Assembly: GCF_028307215.1 (NCBI RefSeq) | Contig: NZ_JAQMHV010000001.1 | Span: forward strand, 496,001-560,000 | Origin: Falsirhodobacter sp. 20TX0035 | Lineage (GTDB): Bacteria; Pseudomonadota; Alphaproteobacteria; Rhodobacterales; Rhodobacteraceae | Reading direction: 5' to 3' | Length of the DNA stretch: 64,000 nt | Shown here: piece by piece, positions 55,132 through 63,875 of the stretch | How the letters are laid out: every line of letters begins with the position of its first letter | Position numbering within the stretch: the stretch's first letter is position 1 | Notes under the pieces: model-generated | Told to the model about the DNA's origin: nothing | The model's database searches: none | What the model saw: the letters and a program-made list of their open reading frames with translations, nothing else | Position numbers and translations under genes: made by a program

Positions 55132-58100
55132 TCAGACCATCAGCGGGTCGTATTCGGTGAAGGTCACGTTCTCCGCCGTCAGATCCTTGCCGTAGATGTA
55201 GATCGCATCCTGCCGGTTTTCCGGATCGTTCAGGTAGGCGACCGCGATGTCGCCCAGCATCTTCACCGCCGACACGGACACGCCGCTGGCCAGAGCGATC
55301 TTGTCCACGCCCACCTCGTAATCGGTGATCGTGTCGCGCTCGCGCACGCCGTCCAGCGCCTCGGCTCCGAAGAAGAACATGTCCGCCCCCGCGCCGCCCG
55401 TCATGCGGTCATAGGCCCCGGCGCCGGAGATGAAGATCTCGTTCGCGTCCGTCCCGACAAGGATGTCGCGGGCGGCGTCGGTGCCCGGCACGAAATCGAA
55501 GGTGTCGAGGACGGTATCCTCGCGCAGGTTGACGTTCTGGATCCGGTCGTCGGTCGCGGCGCCGCCATCGGCCTCGTCATAGGCCGTCTCGGGCGTGGCG
55601 TAGTTTGCGGCCAGGTATTCGGCGAAGGCGTCCTGCTCCGTCCCGTTGTCGGCAAAGGTTGCCGTGCCGTCGCGCGTGCCGTCGGACTCGCCGTCACCGT
55701 TCAGGTCCGCCAGATCGACGCGGTCCCGGCCACCGCCTTCGGGGAACGGGTATCCGTCGCCGCCATCGGCCATGAAGCTCAGCGTCACGATGCGGATCAG
55801 GCCTTCGGCGTCGCCCGCGATCTCTCCGTTCTTCACCAGAACGTCAAGGTCGTTGCCCTCCGCATCCGTGATCGTGGCGTTGAGGATGCGCGAACCGGCT
55901 TCCAGATCCGGGTCGAAGCTGTACTGGATGCCCGACAGCTGCGCGAATTGTCCCGCGCCGATCGTGGCGCCGTGCTCCAAGATCGCCACCAGTTCCGCCC
56001 GCGTCAGCGTCACCATCGACAGCGAGTTGTTGAAGGCCAGCGCCGAGGCGATGTCGGCCTGGCTGATCCCGCCTTCCGGCTTGATCAGGTTGCCTTCGCT
56101 GTCCAGCAGCTCTCCGTTCGGGCCGCGCACGAAGTCGGTGCTGCCCGCCGGAACCGTGGTTTCCCCGATGGAGGCGCGGATGCCGCCGCCGTTCTTGATC
56201 GACACCATCACCGTGTCGTCGATCGCCTTGGCATAGGCGAGGTTCGCGTCCGCCGTCAGGTTGCCGAGGTTCGTTTCCTGCGACCGCACGCCGTCCGGAT
56301 CGTTCGCCCCGCCGGTGCCGGTGCGGTTGCCGTTCAGGAACACGTCCGACACGCCGAAGACGTTGCCCTGCGTTGCGATGATTTGCGCCTCCAGCGCGTC
56401 GGCGATGGCCTGCACCTCGGCGTCGCCCATGTCCTCGGCGTCCAGACGGGCCACGCCCGCGTCGTCGGTGGCATAGGCGCCGGACACTTCCGGATCGTAG
56501 CTGTCGGCGATGACCTTGCCTTCGGCGTCGAAGTCCACGACCAGGCGGCCGACATACTTGTAGTTGCCGTCGGTGTTGACGACCGCGGTCATGCCTCCGT
56601 CGGCGTTTTCCACGAAGGTCGGATAGGTGCCCTGAACCTCGTCATCTCCGACGGGGGTGTCGTTCTCGTCCAGAAGGCGCGTGTTCGATCCGCCCGCCAG
56701 AATCACGTCCACACCCTTCAGCCGCGCGGCGAGTTCCAGTTCCACGTCGATCACCTGCATGTGGGCTTGCAGGATGACCTTGTTCATGGTCGGGTTGGCG
56801 GCCAGCAGCGCGTCCACCTCGGTCTGGATATCGGCCGCCAGCGCGTCCAGTTCGGCCGCCGTCGGCGTCGTCCCGGCCCAGAGCGGTTCGACCGTCACGC
56901 CGCCGGTCGAGGACAGGCGCGTTAGCGTCGGCGTGGTGGCGCCCACGACGCCGATCAGTTCGCCGCCCTTCTCGATCACGGTGGAGCTGGCGATCTTGTT
57001 CGCCTGCGGTGCCTGACCGCCCGCCGTCGCCAGCGGTGCAAGATACTGGTCGCCCGACAGGTTCAGGTTGGTGGACAGATACGGCATGTCGGTGCCGGTG
57101 AAGTCCTTGCCCTCCAGCGTGCTGCCGACCAGCTTGTCAAAGTTGCCCATCGCATCGCCCGAGATCAGGCCCGCCAGCGCTTGCGTGCCTTTGTCGAACT
57201 CGTGGTTGCCCAGCGTGATGGCTTCGAAGCCCAGTTCGTTCTGGATCTGGATGTCGCCGATCCCGCCCGAACCGAAGACCGCGGCCGAGGCGTCGTAGAA
57301 CGCCCCCGGGATGATCGCATCGCCCGAGGACAGGCGGATCGTGTTGTCGGCCACCCCGTCATTACCCAGATCCTGCGCTTCCAGCGCGTTCATCACCTTG
57401 GCGGCGTTGGGTGCATAGACGACGGAGGTGCCGTTGCCCTCCTGGTCCGACATGTGCAGGATTTCGAGCGTGAAGATCTCCGGCTCAACCACCGCCGGCT
57501 CGCCCAGATCCAGACCTACGACGATGGGGTCGTGGTCCGAGGCGCGGTAGGGATCGGCCGTCAGCAGCGACGTGTCGCGGCCGAAGTCGGTGTTGTAGTC
57601 GAAGGCGTCCGCCTCGTCCGAGTTGACGTTCCAGTATTGTGCGCCGGTGACCTGGCCCTTCAGGCTGCCATTGGCCAGCGCGTAGTCCAGTGTGCCGGCT
57701 TGCCCGTCGAAGACATAGCTGGTGCCGGTCGGGTCCAGTTCGGCCCCAAGGTTGGTGTAATCATCGGCGGTCCCGGCAGCGTCGTCGGCACCGGCGCGGA
57801 TCGCGGTGATCGCGTCTTCCATGGCGTAGGAGTTCAGGTCGCCGAGGATGAGGATGTCCTCTTCGCCCGTGCCGGTGGGATCGGTGGCCAGCCAGTCGAC
57901 CAGCGCCTTGGCCGCCGCTTCGCGCACATCGGCGTTGGCGCCCTGCCCGTCACCGATGTCCACGTCCCCGTCCACGACGGAGCCCTTGGACTTCAGGTGG
58001 TTGATGACGGCGGTGAAGCTTTCGCCCGACGCGATTTCCGTAAAGGTTTGCGCGAGAGAGGGGCGCTGCGTGTTCACGGTCTGGAAGTCGGCGTCCACCG

Positions 58101-60405
58101 TCTCGTCCAGGATCGCGACGTCGCCGGTCAGGCTCACGGTTTCGGTGTTGTAGAGGAAGCCGTTCTTGATCGCGTCGCCTTCCAGCGTGCCGCCCATGGC
58201 GCCTTCGATCACGCCCGCGTCCACATAGGCATAGGTGCCGCCCGCCGCATTCAGGGCCGCCACCAGCGCGACCAGCGAAGTGGAGCCGAGCGGGTCGTTC
58301 TCGATCTCGGTCAGGCCGATCACGTCGGCGTCGATGGCGTTGATCGCGGCCACCAGCTTGGCCTGCTGCCGGGCGAACTCTTCTTCGCTGTTCGCGCCGC
58401 GCGGGTCGAGCGTGCCATTGGCCCCCGTTGTGCCCTCAAGCGTGGTGAAGTAGTTCAGGACGTTGAAGCTTGCGACCTTCAGCGTGCCGCCGACCTCGGG
58501 GGCGTCCTCGCGCGGGTTCTGCTGCTCCAGCTCCGCCACGGGCAGGTTGATGCGGTATTCCGGCTCCTCGCTCGACGACGCGCTGTCTTCGGAGAAGCTG
58601 ACCACGCCGGTGACGCTGGTGTAGACGTCGCCCATGCGGAACTCGTCGCCCGCGCTCAGCTTGCCGTCCTCGCCCAGACCCGGCACCAGGATGTCTTTCG
58701 GGTTCTGGGCGGTGGAGCCGTCGTCCAGCACGATGGAGCGGGCGGCGGTGTCCTTCAGGAACTGCTGGTAGCCTTCGACGCTGGGGGCGTTGTTCTGGGT
58801 GAACGTCTCGATCCGGCCATCGGACGACACGCGGATCGTGCCGAAGCGGTCGGTGTTGTAAAGCTCGCCCACCGTCATGTCCTGCTGGATGGTGACCAGC
58901 ATGCCTTCATAGGCTTCAAGGTTGGCGACGTAATCGCCGTCGGCGTCCTGCAGGACGGTCGCGGTCGGGAAGGTGACCACGGTCGCTTCGGGCAGGTCGG
59001 CGGTGCCGTCCACGGTCACGGCGGCAGCGGACAGCCCCGTCTCGCCCGAGAATTCGGCGACGCGGCCCGACACGGTCACCAGCGCGCCGGCCGTGATCCC
59101 TTCGGTCGATCCGCGCACGAAGATGCCTTCGGAGGTGAAGGCGTCCGCATCGGCGTCAGCCGTTTCTTCCTGCACGTAGTAGCCGCCAAGGCCCGTCAAC
59201 ACCTGCGTGACGACGCCCTGGATGCGCACGTCCTGGCCCAGAAGCGGGCTTTCGTCATCCGCCCCCGCCACACCGACCAGCGTGCCGTCGGCGAGGTTCG
59301 TGGAGCCCTGGATCTCGTGGATCTTCACGGCAGTGTAATCGGCAGGATCGACCGTGACCGTTCCGGCCGTGGGGGTGTTGATGGCCGGATCGTTGTTGAA
59401 GTCCAGCTGGGTGAAGGTGTCGCCGTCGCGGCGGAAGCCGGCCGGCAGGAAGGTGCCTTCCGGACCCACGACCGGCGCATCGAAGAAGCCGGTGTCGCCC
59501 GCGTCGCCATCCGTCACGGTGACGGCGTCGGCCACGACCTCGGTCCCCGCCACCGTGGTGCCGGTGAGGGAGGCGGTTTCCACCAGCGCGATGGTGTAGC
59601 TGGAATTCTCGATGAAGTCGGCCGACAGTTCGGCGTTCGGCGTCACGCCGAAGGTGGAGGCGACCAGCGTGTTGCCCAGCAGGAACACGCCGTTTTCACC
59701 CAGAACATGCTCGGCCGTGAAGTCGAACCTTGCGTCAATGCGGCCGTTTTCGGTGCCCGCGTCCGATTCCACCACGATCACGCTGTAGCCTTCCAGCGAG
59801 GCGCCGGGTGTGCCGGTGAATTCCACATATTCCGGATCGGTGCCGGTGGTGCTGCCCAGCACGGCGTTGATCTGCAGCGACGCAGCCTCGGCATAGCTCT
59901 TGAGCGGGAAGGGCTTGGTCGCGGTGGCGTTGGAGGTCTGGCCATCATTGGCGTCCACGCCCGAGAACGTCCACTGCGTCGCGTCGAAGACTGCGCTGGG
60001 GGCGGCGCCCGGCTTGCGGGCGGCCCAGCCGTCCATGTGATCCCATTCCGTGCCCGTGCCGTCCTGGGTGGCGGTGCCGATCGTGTCGACCAGCGTGCCG
60101 TTCAGGAACAGTTCGACGGCGTCATCGCCGTTCACGTTCATCACGCTTGTCGTGTAATCGGGAGCGAAGCCGAAATATTCGGTGAAACCGGCCTCGTCGC
60201 TGGAGATGTAGATGTAGTCCCCGGCGGACGCGGCCACGGCGGGCAGCGTGAACTCCACCCCGGCGGAACCGCCGCCATTGCTGGCCGAACCCACACCATA
60301 GGCGGACAGATCGGCGACATCGTTCCGCACGAAGAGTTCGATCGTCTTGGGCAGACCGCCGGTCAGCGGGCCGTCGAAGATTCCCGTGATGATAAGATCG
60401 GACAT
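55132..60405 (-). CDS. Giant secreted nuclease / 5'-nucleotidase with RTX-like C-terminus (ExeM/NucH + UshA fusion)
   Basis: 1,757 residues from the ATG at 60405 (GGAG six bases before); a TTG 24 bases earlier is unlikely. No Sec signal, as expected for type I secretion. Order: two lamin-tail-like domains (about 1-130, 170-350), OB-fold region (360-490), ExeM/NucH nuclease (640-960; SFNVLNYF, LTEIEND, LGDLNSY, SDHDP), metallophosphatase (980-1290; LHMSDQEG, GNHEFDKG), 5'-nucleotidase C-domain (to about 1620) and an RTX-like end (GGAGADMFFFG). The phosphatase has SDQE where UshA has NDHH, and GGSNT where UshA has GHSH. Exporter genes lie just upstream. Confidence 0.85.
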   Translation of the reverse strand: MSDLIITGIFDGPLTGGLPKTIELFVRNDVADLSAYGVGSASNGGGSAGVEFTLPAVAASAGDYIYISSDEAGFTEYFGFAPDYTTSVMNVNGDDAVELFLNGTLVDTIGTATQDGTGTEWDHMDGWAARKPGAAPSAVFDATQWTFSGVDANDGQTSNATATKPFPLKSYAEAASLQINAVLGSTTGTDPEYVEFTGTPGASLEGYSVIVVESDAGTENGRIDARFDFTAEHVLGENGVFLLGNTLVASTFGVTPNAELSADFIENSSYTIALVETASLTGTTVAGTEVVADAVTVTDGDAGDTGFFDAPVVGPEGTFLPAGFRRDGDTFTQLDFNNDPAINTPTAGTVTVDPADYTAVKIHEIQGSTNLADGTLVGVAGADDESPLLGQDVRIQGVVTQVLTGLGGYYVQEETADADADAFTSEGIFVRGSTEGITAGALVTVSGRVAEFSGETGLSAAAVTVDGTADLPEATVVTFPTATVLQDADGDYVANLEAYEGMLVTIQQDMTVGELYNTDRFGTIRVSSDGRIETFTQNNAPSVEGYQQFLKDTAARSIVLDDGSTAQNPKDILVPGLGEDGKLSAGDEFRMGDVYTSVTGVVSFSEDSASSSEEPEYRINLPVAELEQQNPREDAPEVGGTLKVASFNVLNYFTTLEGTTGANGTLDPRGANSEEEFARQQAKLVAAINAIDADVIGLTEIENDPLGSTSLVALVAALNAAGGTYAYVDAGVIEGAMGGTLEGDAIKNGFLYNTETVSLTGDVAILDETVDADFQTVNTQRPSLAQTFTEIASGESFTAVINHLKSKGSVVDGDVDIGDGQGANADVREAAAKALVDWLATDPTGTGEEDILILGDLNSYAMEDAITAIRAGADDAAGTADDYTNLGAELDPTGTSYVFDGQAGTLDYALANGSLKGQVTGAQYWNVNSDEADAFDYNTDFGRDTSLLTADPYRASDHDPIVVGLDLGEPAVVEPEIFTLEILHMSDQEGNGTSVVYAPNAAKVMNALEAQDLGNDGVADNTIRLSSGDAIIPGAFYDASAAVFGSGGIGDIQIQNELGFEAITLGNHEFDKGTQALAGLISGDAMGNFDKLVGSTLEGKDFTGTDMPYLSTNLNLSGDQYLAPLATAGGQAPQANKIASSTVIEKGGELIGVVGATTPTLTRLSSTGGVTVEPLWAGTTPTAAELDALAADIQTEVDALLAANPTMNKVILQAHMQVIDVELELAARLKGVDVILAGGSNTRLLDENDTPVGDDEVQGTYPTFVENADGGMTAVVNTDGNYKYVGRLVVDFDAEGKVIADSYDPEVSGAYATDDAGVARLDAEDMGDAEVQAIADALEAQIIATQGNVFGVSDVFLNGNRTGTGGANDPDGVRSQETNLGNLTADANLAYAKAIDDTVMVSIKNGGGIRASIGETTVPAGSTDFVRGPNGELLDSEGNLIKPEGGISQADIASALAFNNSLSMVTLTRAELVAILEHGATIGAGQFAQLSGIQYSFDPDLEAGSRILNATITDAEGNDLDVLVKNGEIAGDAEGLIRIVTLSFMADGGDGYPFPEGGGRDRVDLADLNGDGESDGTRDGTATFADNGTEQDAFAEYLAANYATPETAYDEADGGAATDDRIQNVNLREDTVLDTFDFVPGTDAARDILVGTDANEIFISGAGAYDRMTGGAGADMFFFGAEALDGVRERDTITDYEVGVDKIALASGVSVSAVKMLGDIAVAYLNDPENRQDAIYIYGKDLTAENVTFTEYDPLMV

Positions 60406-60472
60406 TTCGTCTCCAGCGTAAAAACACATTCACGCGGAGGCTAATCTTATCACCTAACAGTGATCGAACAGG

Positions 60473-60504
60473 ATTATAAAGTTTTGGTGACCTTAACGTG
60501 ACGT
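60473..60504 (-). promoter_or_regulatory. Promoter with PhoB-box-like repeats before the nuclease gene
   Basis: On the minus strand ACGTCAC-GTTA-AGGTCAC (60504-60487) has the 7-4-7 layout of a Pho box (CTGTCAT-N4-CTGTCAT), with GTCA in both halves. Eight bases later comes an exact TATAAT (60478-60473). Lack of a normal -35 and overlap with the box fit PhoB activation. Confidence 0.5.
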
Positions 60505-60523
60505 AAAGGATTGCCCCGTGGGC

Positions 60524-61810
60524 CTATCCTCGCATGGCCTTGGAGAAGTAGACCATCAGCGGCTGCGTCAGATAGGCCAAGGGGGTCTGTTCGCCCGTGC
60601 GGATGTAGGTTTCCACCGGCATCCCCGGAACCAGCGTCAGCCCGTCCAGCCGGGCCAGTTCCTGCGGCAGGGGCTGCACCTCCACCCGGTAATACTGCTG
60701 GCCGGTTTCCTGATTCTGCAGCGCGTCGGCCGAAACGGTGACGACCTGCGCCTCCAGATGCGGCGTGGTGCGCGACGGGAAAGCCGAGAAGACAAGCTGC
60801 ACCCCCTGCCCGGCGCGCACGTCGTCCACGTCGATCGGGGACACCTGCGCCATGATGATCAGCGGACGGTCCTGGGGCACCAGATAGAGCGCGGGATCCG
60901 CGGCTTTCAGCACCGAACGCGGCGTGGTGGTGGCCATGTCCAGCACGATGCCCGCCACCGGGGCGCGGATGTCCAGCCGCGACAGCTTCTGCGTCAGCGC
61001 GCGGCGGCGTTCGACCAGTTCCAGTTCCTGATAGCCGAACTCGCGCAGCTGGGTGATCGCCTCCTCGCGGCGCGTCTTCTGCAGGCGCAGGACCTCCAGA
61101 TCGTTTTCGGTCCGGCGGCTTTCGGCCTCGGCGCGCTGGGCGGTCAGATCCCCCGCCTCGCCCGCAAGGCGCGCTTCCTCGCGCTCCAGCGACAGAACGC
61201 GGCTCAGCTGGGTCAGGCCCTGCTTCAGAAGGATCTTCTGGACGTCCAGTTCCTGCGCGATCAGGTCGCGCTGCGTGACCAGCGCGGCCAGCTGGGCGTC
61301 CACGCCTTCGATCTGGCTGGTCACCTGCGCGCTGCGGCGGCCGATCTGCGCGATCTCCTGCTCCATCGTCTCGCGACGGGCGTCGAACAGCGTCTGCTGG
61401 CCCGTCATCTGCGACACGATTTCGGGCCGCGTGGCCGCTTCGGCCAGAAGAAGATCGGGGAAGACCACGTCGGGTGCATCGTCACGCTCGGCCTCCAACC
61501 GGCCGCGGCGAGCCAGGATCTCGAACAGCTGGCCTTCCACGATGGCCAGCTCGGACTGAAGGTCCGACCCGTCCAGCCGCAGCAGCAGGTCGCCTGCCGC
61601 CACGCTGTCGCCTTCCTTCACAAGAATCTCCTCCACTACCCCGCCATCGGGATGCTGGACAACCTGCCGGCGGTCCTGCACCTGCACCTGGCCCGCGGCA
61701 ATGACGGCGCCGTCCAGCTTCGTGGCCACCGACCACAGGCCGAAGCCACCGAACAGCACGGCAATGGTCGCGAACCCCAGGATCAGGGGCGTCCGGGTTC
61801 CGGTCATCAT
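60524..61810 (-). CDS. Type I secretion membrane-fusion protein (HlyD/PrtE family)
   Basis: 428 residues. One N-terminal membrane helix (LILGFATIAVLFGGFGLWSV) is followed by biotinyl-lipoyl halves (GVVEEILVKEGDSVAAGDLL and VAGIVLDMATTTPRSVL), a long coiled-coil (about 120-285) and a beta-barrel C-terminus with VPGMPVETYIRTGEQTPLAYL. It links the inner-membrane ABC exporter to a TolC-type channel. ATG at 61810 overlaps the exporter stop by four bases (ATGATGA). Confidence 0.9.
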   Translation of the reverse strand: MMTGTRTPLILGFATIAVLFGGFGLWSVATKLDGAVIAAGQVQVQDRRQVVQHPDGGVVEEILVKEGDSVAAGDLLLRLDGSDLQSELAIVEGQLFEILARRGRLEAERDDAPDVVFPDLLLAEAATRPEIVSQMTGQQTLFDARRETMEQEIAQIGRRSAQVTSQIEGVDAQLAALVTQRDLIAQELDVQKILLKQGLTQLSRVLSLEREEARLAGEAGDLTAQRAEAESRRTENDLEVLRLQKTRREEAITQLREFGYQELELVERRRALTQKLSRLDIRAPVAGIVLDMATTTPRSVLKAADPALYLVPQDRPLIIMAQVSPIDVDDVRAGQGVQLVFSAFPSRTTPHLEAQVVTVSADALQNQETGQQYYRVEVQPLPQELARLDGLTLVPGMPVETYIRTGEQTPLAYLTQPLMVYFSKAMRG

Positions 61811-63534
61811 GCGGCCCCCTTCCGGCCCACAAGGCTGGTGTGGTTCTGGACCGTGTCCCGCAGCACCGCGTCGCGCGGGCCGAAGGCGCGGCGGGTGCCG
61901 GCCTCCAGCATCAGCAGCGTGTCGCATTCCTGGATCGCGGCCGGACGGTGGGCCATGATGAAGACCACGCCACCCCGGTCCTTGATGCCACGGATCGCGG
62001 TGTTCAGCGCCAGCGTCCCCTCGCTGTCGAGGTTCGAGTTCGGCTCGTCCAGCACAAGGAAGACCGGATCGCCGTAGAGCGCCCGCGCCAGACCCACGCG
62101 CTGCACCTGCCCGCCCGAAAGCTTCCCGCCCAGCGCCGACACCTGCGTGTCGTAGCCGTCGGCCAGCTTCAGGATCATGTCATGCGCGCCGGCCTTCTGC
62201 GCCGCCTCCACCACCTTGGCCGGATCGGCGTCGCCCGACAGGCGCGCGATGTTTTCGGCAAGGGTTCCGGCGAACAGGCTGACGCGCTGGGGAAGATAGC
62301 CGATCATGCCGCCCAGCACGTCCGGGTCATACTGGTCCAGCGTGGCGCCGCCCAGACGGATCTCTCCGCTTGCCGGGGTCCACAGGCCCGTCAGCGCGCG
62401 GGCGAGCGAGGTCTTGCCCGACCCCGACGCGCCGATCACGCCCACGGCCTGCCCCGGTTCGGCGTGAAAGGAGATGCCGCGCAGCAGGGGCGTCTGTTCG
62501 CCGGGGGCGCGCACGACCAGACCGCTCACCTCGATCCGCGCTTGGGGGCGGGGCAGCGGGGTGCGGGGTTCGACGGGGGGCGTCTGCTCCAGCAGCTGCG
62601 ACAGGCGCATCCAGCCTTCGCGCGCGCGGGCGGCAAGGCCCCACTGGCCGATGACCGTCTCGATCGGGGCCAGCGCCCGGCCCAGCAGGATGGAGCTGGC
62701 GATCATCGCGCCCGCCCCAAGTTCGCCCTGGATCACCAGCCAGGCGCCCATGCCCAGCATGGCCGACTGCAGGAACATCCGCAGCGTCTTGGTGGACACG
62801 CTGAAGGCGCCCGACCGGTCCGCGGTGCGCAGCCCCAGATCCGTGGCGTCCGACCGCACGCACAGCCAGCGGGCGAAAGCCGCGCCTTCCATGCCCAGGC
62901 TGCGCACGGTTTCCACTTCGGCCTTCAGGCCGTTGGCGATCTGGTCCGCCTCCATCCCCGCGATGTCGGACCGGCGGGACGCTTCGCGCGTGCTGGCCTG
63001 GTTGAACAGCGCCAGCGCGACCAGAACGACCCCGCCGCCCAAAGCGAGCCAGCCCATGAACGGGTGGAACACGAAGATCAGCGCGATGAAGAACGGCGTC
63101 CACGGAAGGTCGCAGAAGGCCAGCACCACCGGCGAGGCGATGGCCCGCTGCACCGCCCCCAGATCCCCCTGCGCGGCGCGCGCGTTCACGTCCGCCGGCG
63201 CGACCAAGCCGCGGTGAAGGCTGGCGCGGAACACCCGAAGCTCCAACGCCTTCTGGAACCCGGCGCCGATCCGCGCCGTCAGGCGGCCCCGCGCATAGTC
63301 CAGAAAGCCCATCCCCACGAACATCAGCGTCAAGAGCAGCGACAGCGCCACCAGCGTGGGCACCGACCGTGCCGGAAGCACCCGGTCGTAGACCTGAAGC
63401 ATGTAGAGCGGCCCCGCCAGCATCAGCAGGTTCGCCACGACCGAGAACACGAAGATGGCGGCCCAGAGCGCGCGGAACTTGCCATTGGCGGCGCGCAGCT
63501 CCGCTGCGCCTTTTGAGGAAGAGGTTCGGGTCAT
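61807..63534 (-). CDS. Type I secretion ABC exporter (PrtD family)
   Basis: 575 residues. Six membrane helices in the first 310 residues (AIFVFSVVANLLMLAGPLYML, FDYARGRL-like loop) and an ATPase domain with Walker A GVIGASGSGKTSLARAL, signature LSGGQVQRVGLARALYG and Walker B LVLDEPNSNLDSEG. There is no C39 peptidase or CLD domain, which fits exporters of RTX proteins with a C-terminal signal. The ATG at 63534 was chosen because homology begins at the ATRTSSSKGAAE-like start; the frame continues upstream without a ribosome site. Downstream adaptor and cargo genes make a dedicated export locus. Confidence 0.9.
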   Translation of the reverse strand: MTRTSSSKGAAELRAANGKFRALWAAIFVFSVVANLLMLAGPLYMLQVYDRVLPARSVPTLVALSLLLTLMFVGMGFLDYARGRLTARIGAGFQKALELRVFRASLHRGLVAPADVNARAAQGDLGAVQRAIASPVVLAFCDLPWTPFFIALIFVFHPFMGWLALGGGVVLVALALFNQASTREASRRSDIAGMEADQIANGLKAEVETVRSLGMEGAAFARWLCVRSDATDLGLRTADRSGAFSVSTKTLRMFLQSAMLGMGAWLVIQGELGAGAMIASSILLGRALAPIETVIGQWGLAARAREGWMRLSQLLEQTPPVEPRTPLPRPQARIEVSGLVVRAPGEQTPLLRGISFHAEPGQAVGVIGASGSGKTSLARALTGLWTPASGEIRLGGATLDQYDPDVLGGMIGYLPQRVSLFAGTLAENIARLSGDADPAKVVEAAQKAGAHDMILKLADGYDTQVSALGGKLSGGQVQRVGLARALYGDPVFLVLDEPNSNLDSEGTLALNTAIRGIKDRGGVVFIMAHRPAAIQECDTLLMLEAGTRRAFGPRDAVLRDTVQNHTSLVGRKGAA

Positions 63535-63624
63535 GGGGGCTTTCTGGTCGTCACGTCGAAAAAGGGCGTCGCAGATCCCGACGGGGTCCCGGAACGCGGT
63601 CGGCGGACAGCCTAACACCTTCAT

Positions 63625-63642
63625 GTGGCGATGTGATGACAG
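63625..63642 (-). promoter_or_regulatory. PhoB-like half-site upstream of the exporter
   Basis: On the minus strand CTGTCAT (63642-63636) is an exact Pho half-site; after four bases the second half TCGCCAC matches at only four of seven positions. About 90-100 bases before the exporter ATG. Confidence 0.3.
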
Positions 63643-63720
63643 TGTCGCGGGGCATCCAAGTGCCAATTGCGCATAATTTTGTCCTCTTGGAAAAACTAAA
63701 TAAATATCCGTAATATCGTA

Positions 63721-63753
63721 CAGATACTTATCTGGTGGCGAATTAGATTCGCC
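63721..63753. repeat. Two adjacent perfect palindromes
   Basis: CAGATA-CT-TATCTG (63721-63734) and GGCGAAT-TAG-ATTCGCC (63737-63753) lie two bases apart in AT-rich intergenic DNA. Possible operators or RNA hairpins; no matching element seen elsewhere in the window. Confidence 0.5.
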
Positions 63754-63875
63754 TCACGATCTTGCCTGCCGGTGGTGTAAATCTGCACAATCTATGGCAC
63801 ACGGACCTTCTACGCGATCTCAAAAGTGAAAGGGTCCGCGTGGAGCGGCCCTGCTTCCTGAGCTTTCCTGAGAGC

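Larger units (their letters stand above)
63535..63875. other. 341-base AT-rich intergenic region upstream of the exporter
   Basis: No convincing gene on either strand. It is distinctly more AT-rich than the rest and holds a PhoB-like half site (63625-63642) and two adjacent perfect palindromes (63721-63753). It probably contains the exporter promoter. Confidence 0.5.

Noticed and set aside
57181-60444. A 3.2-kb open frame antisense to the secreted nuclease gene
   Set aside because: Its translation is Gly/Arg/His/Val-rich with no domain signature. It mirrors the GC-biased codon pattern of the real gene, which has clear motifs.
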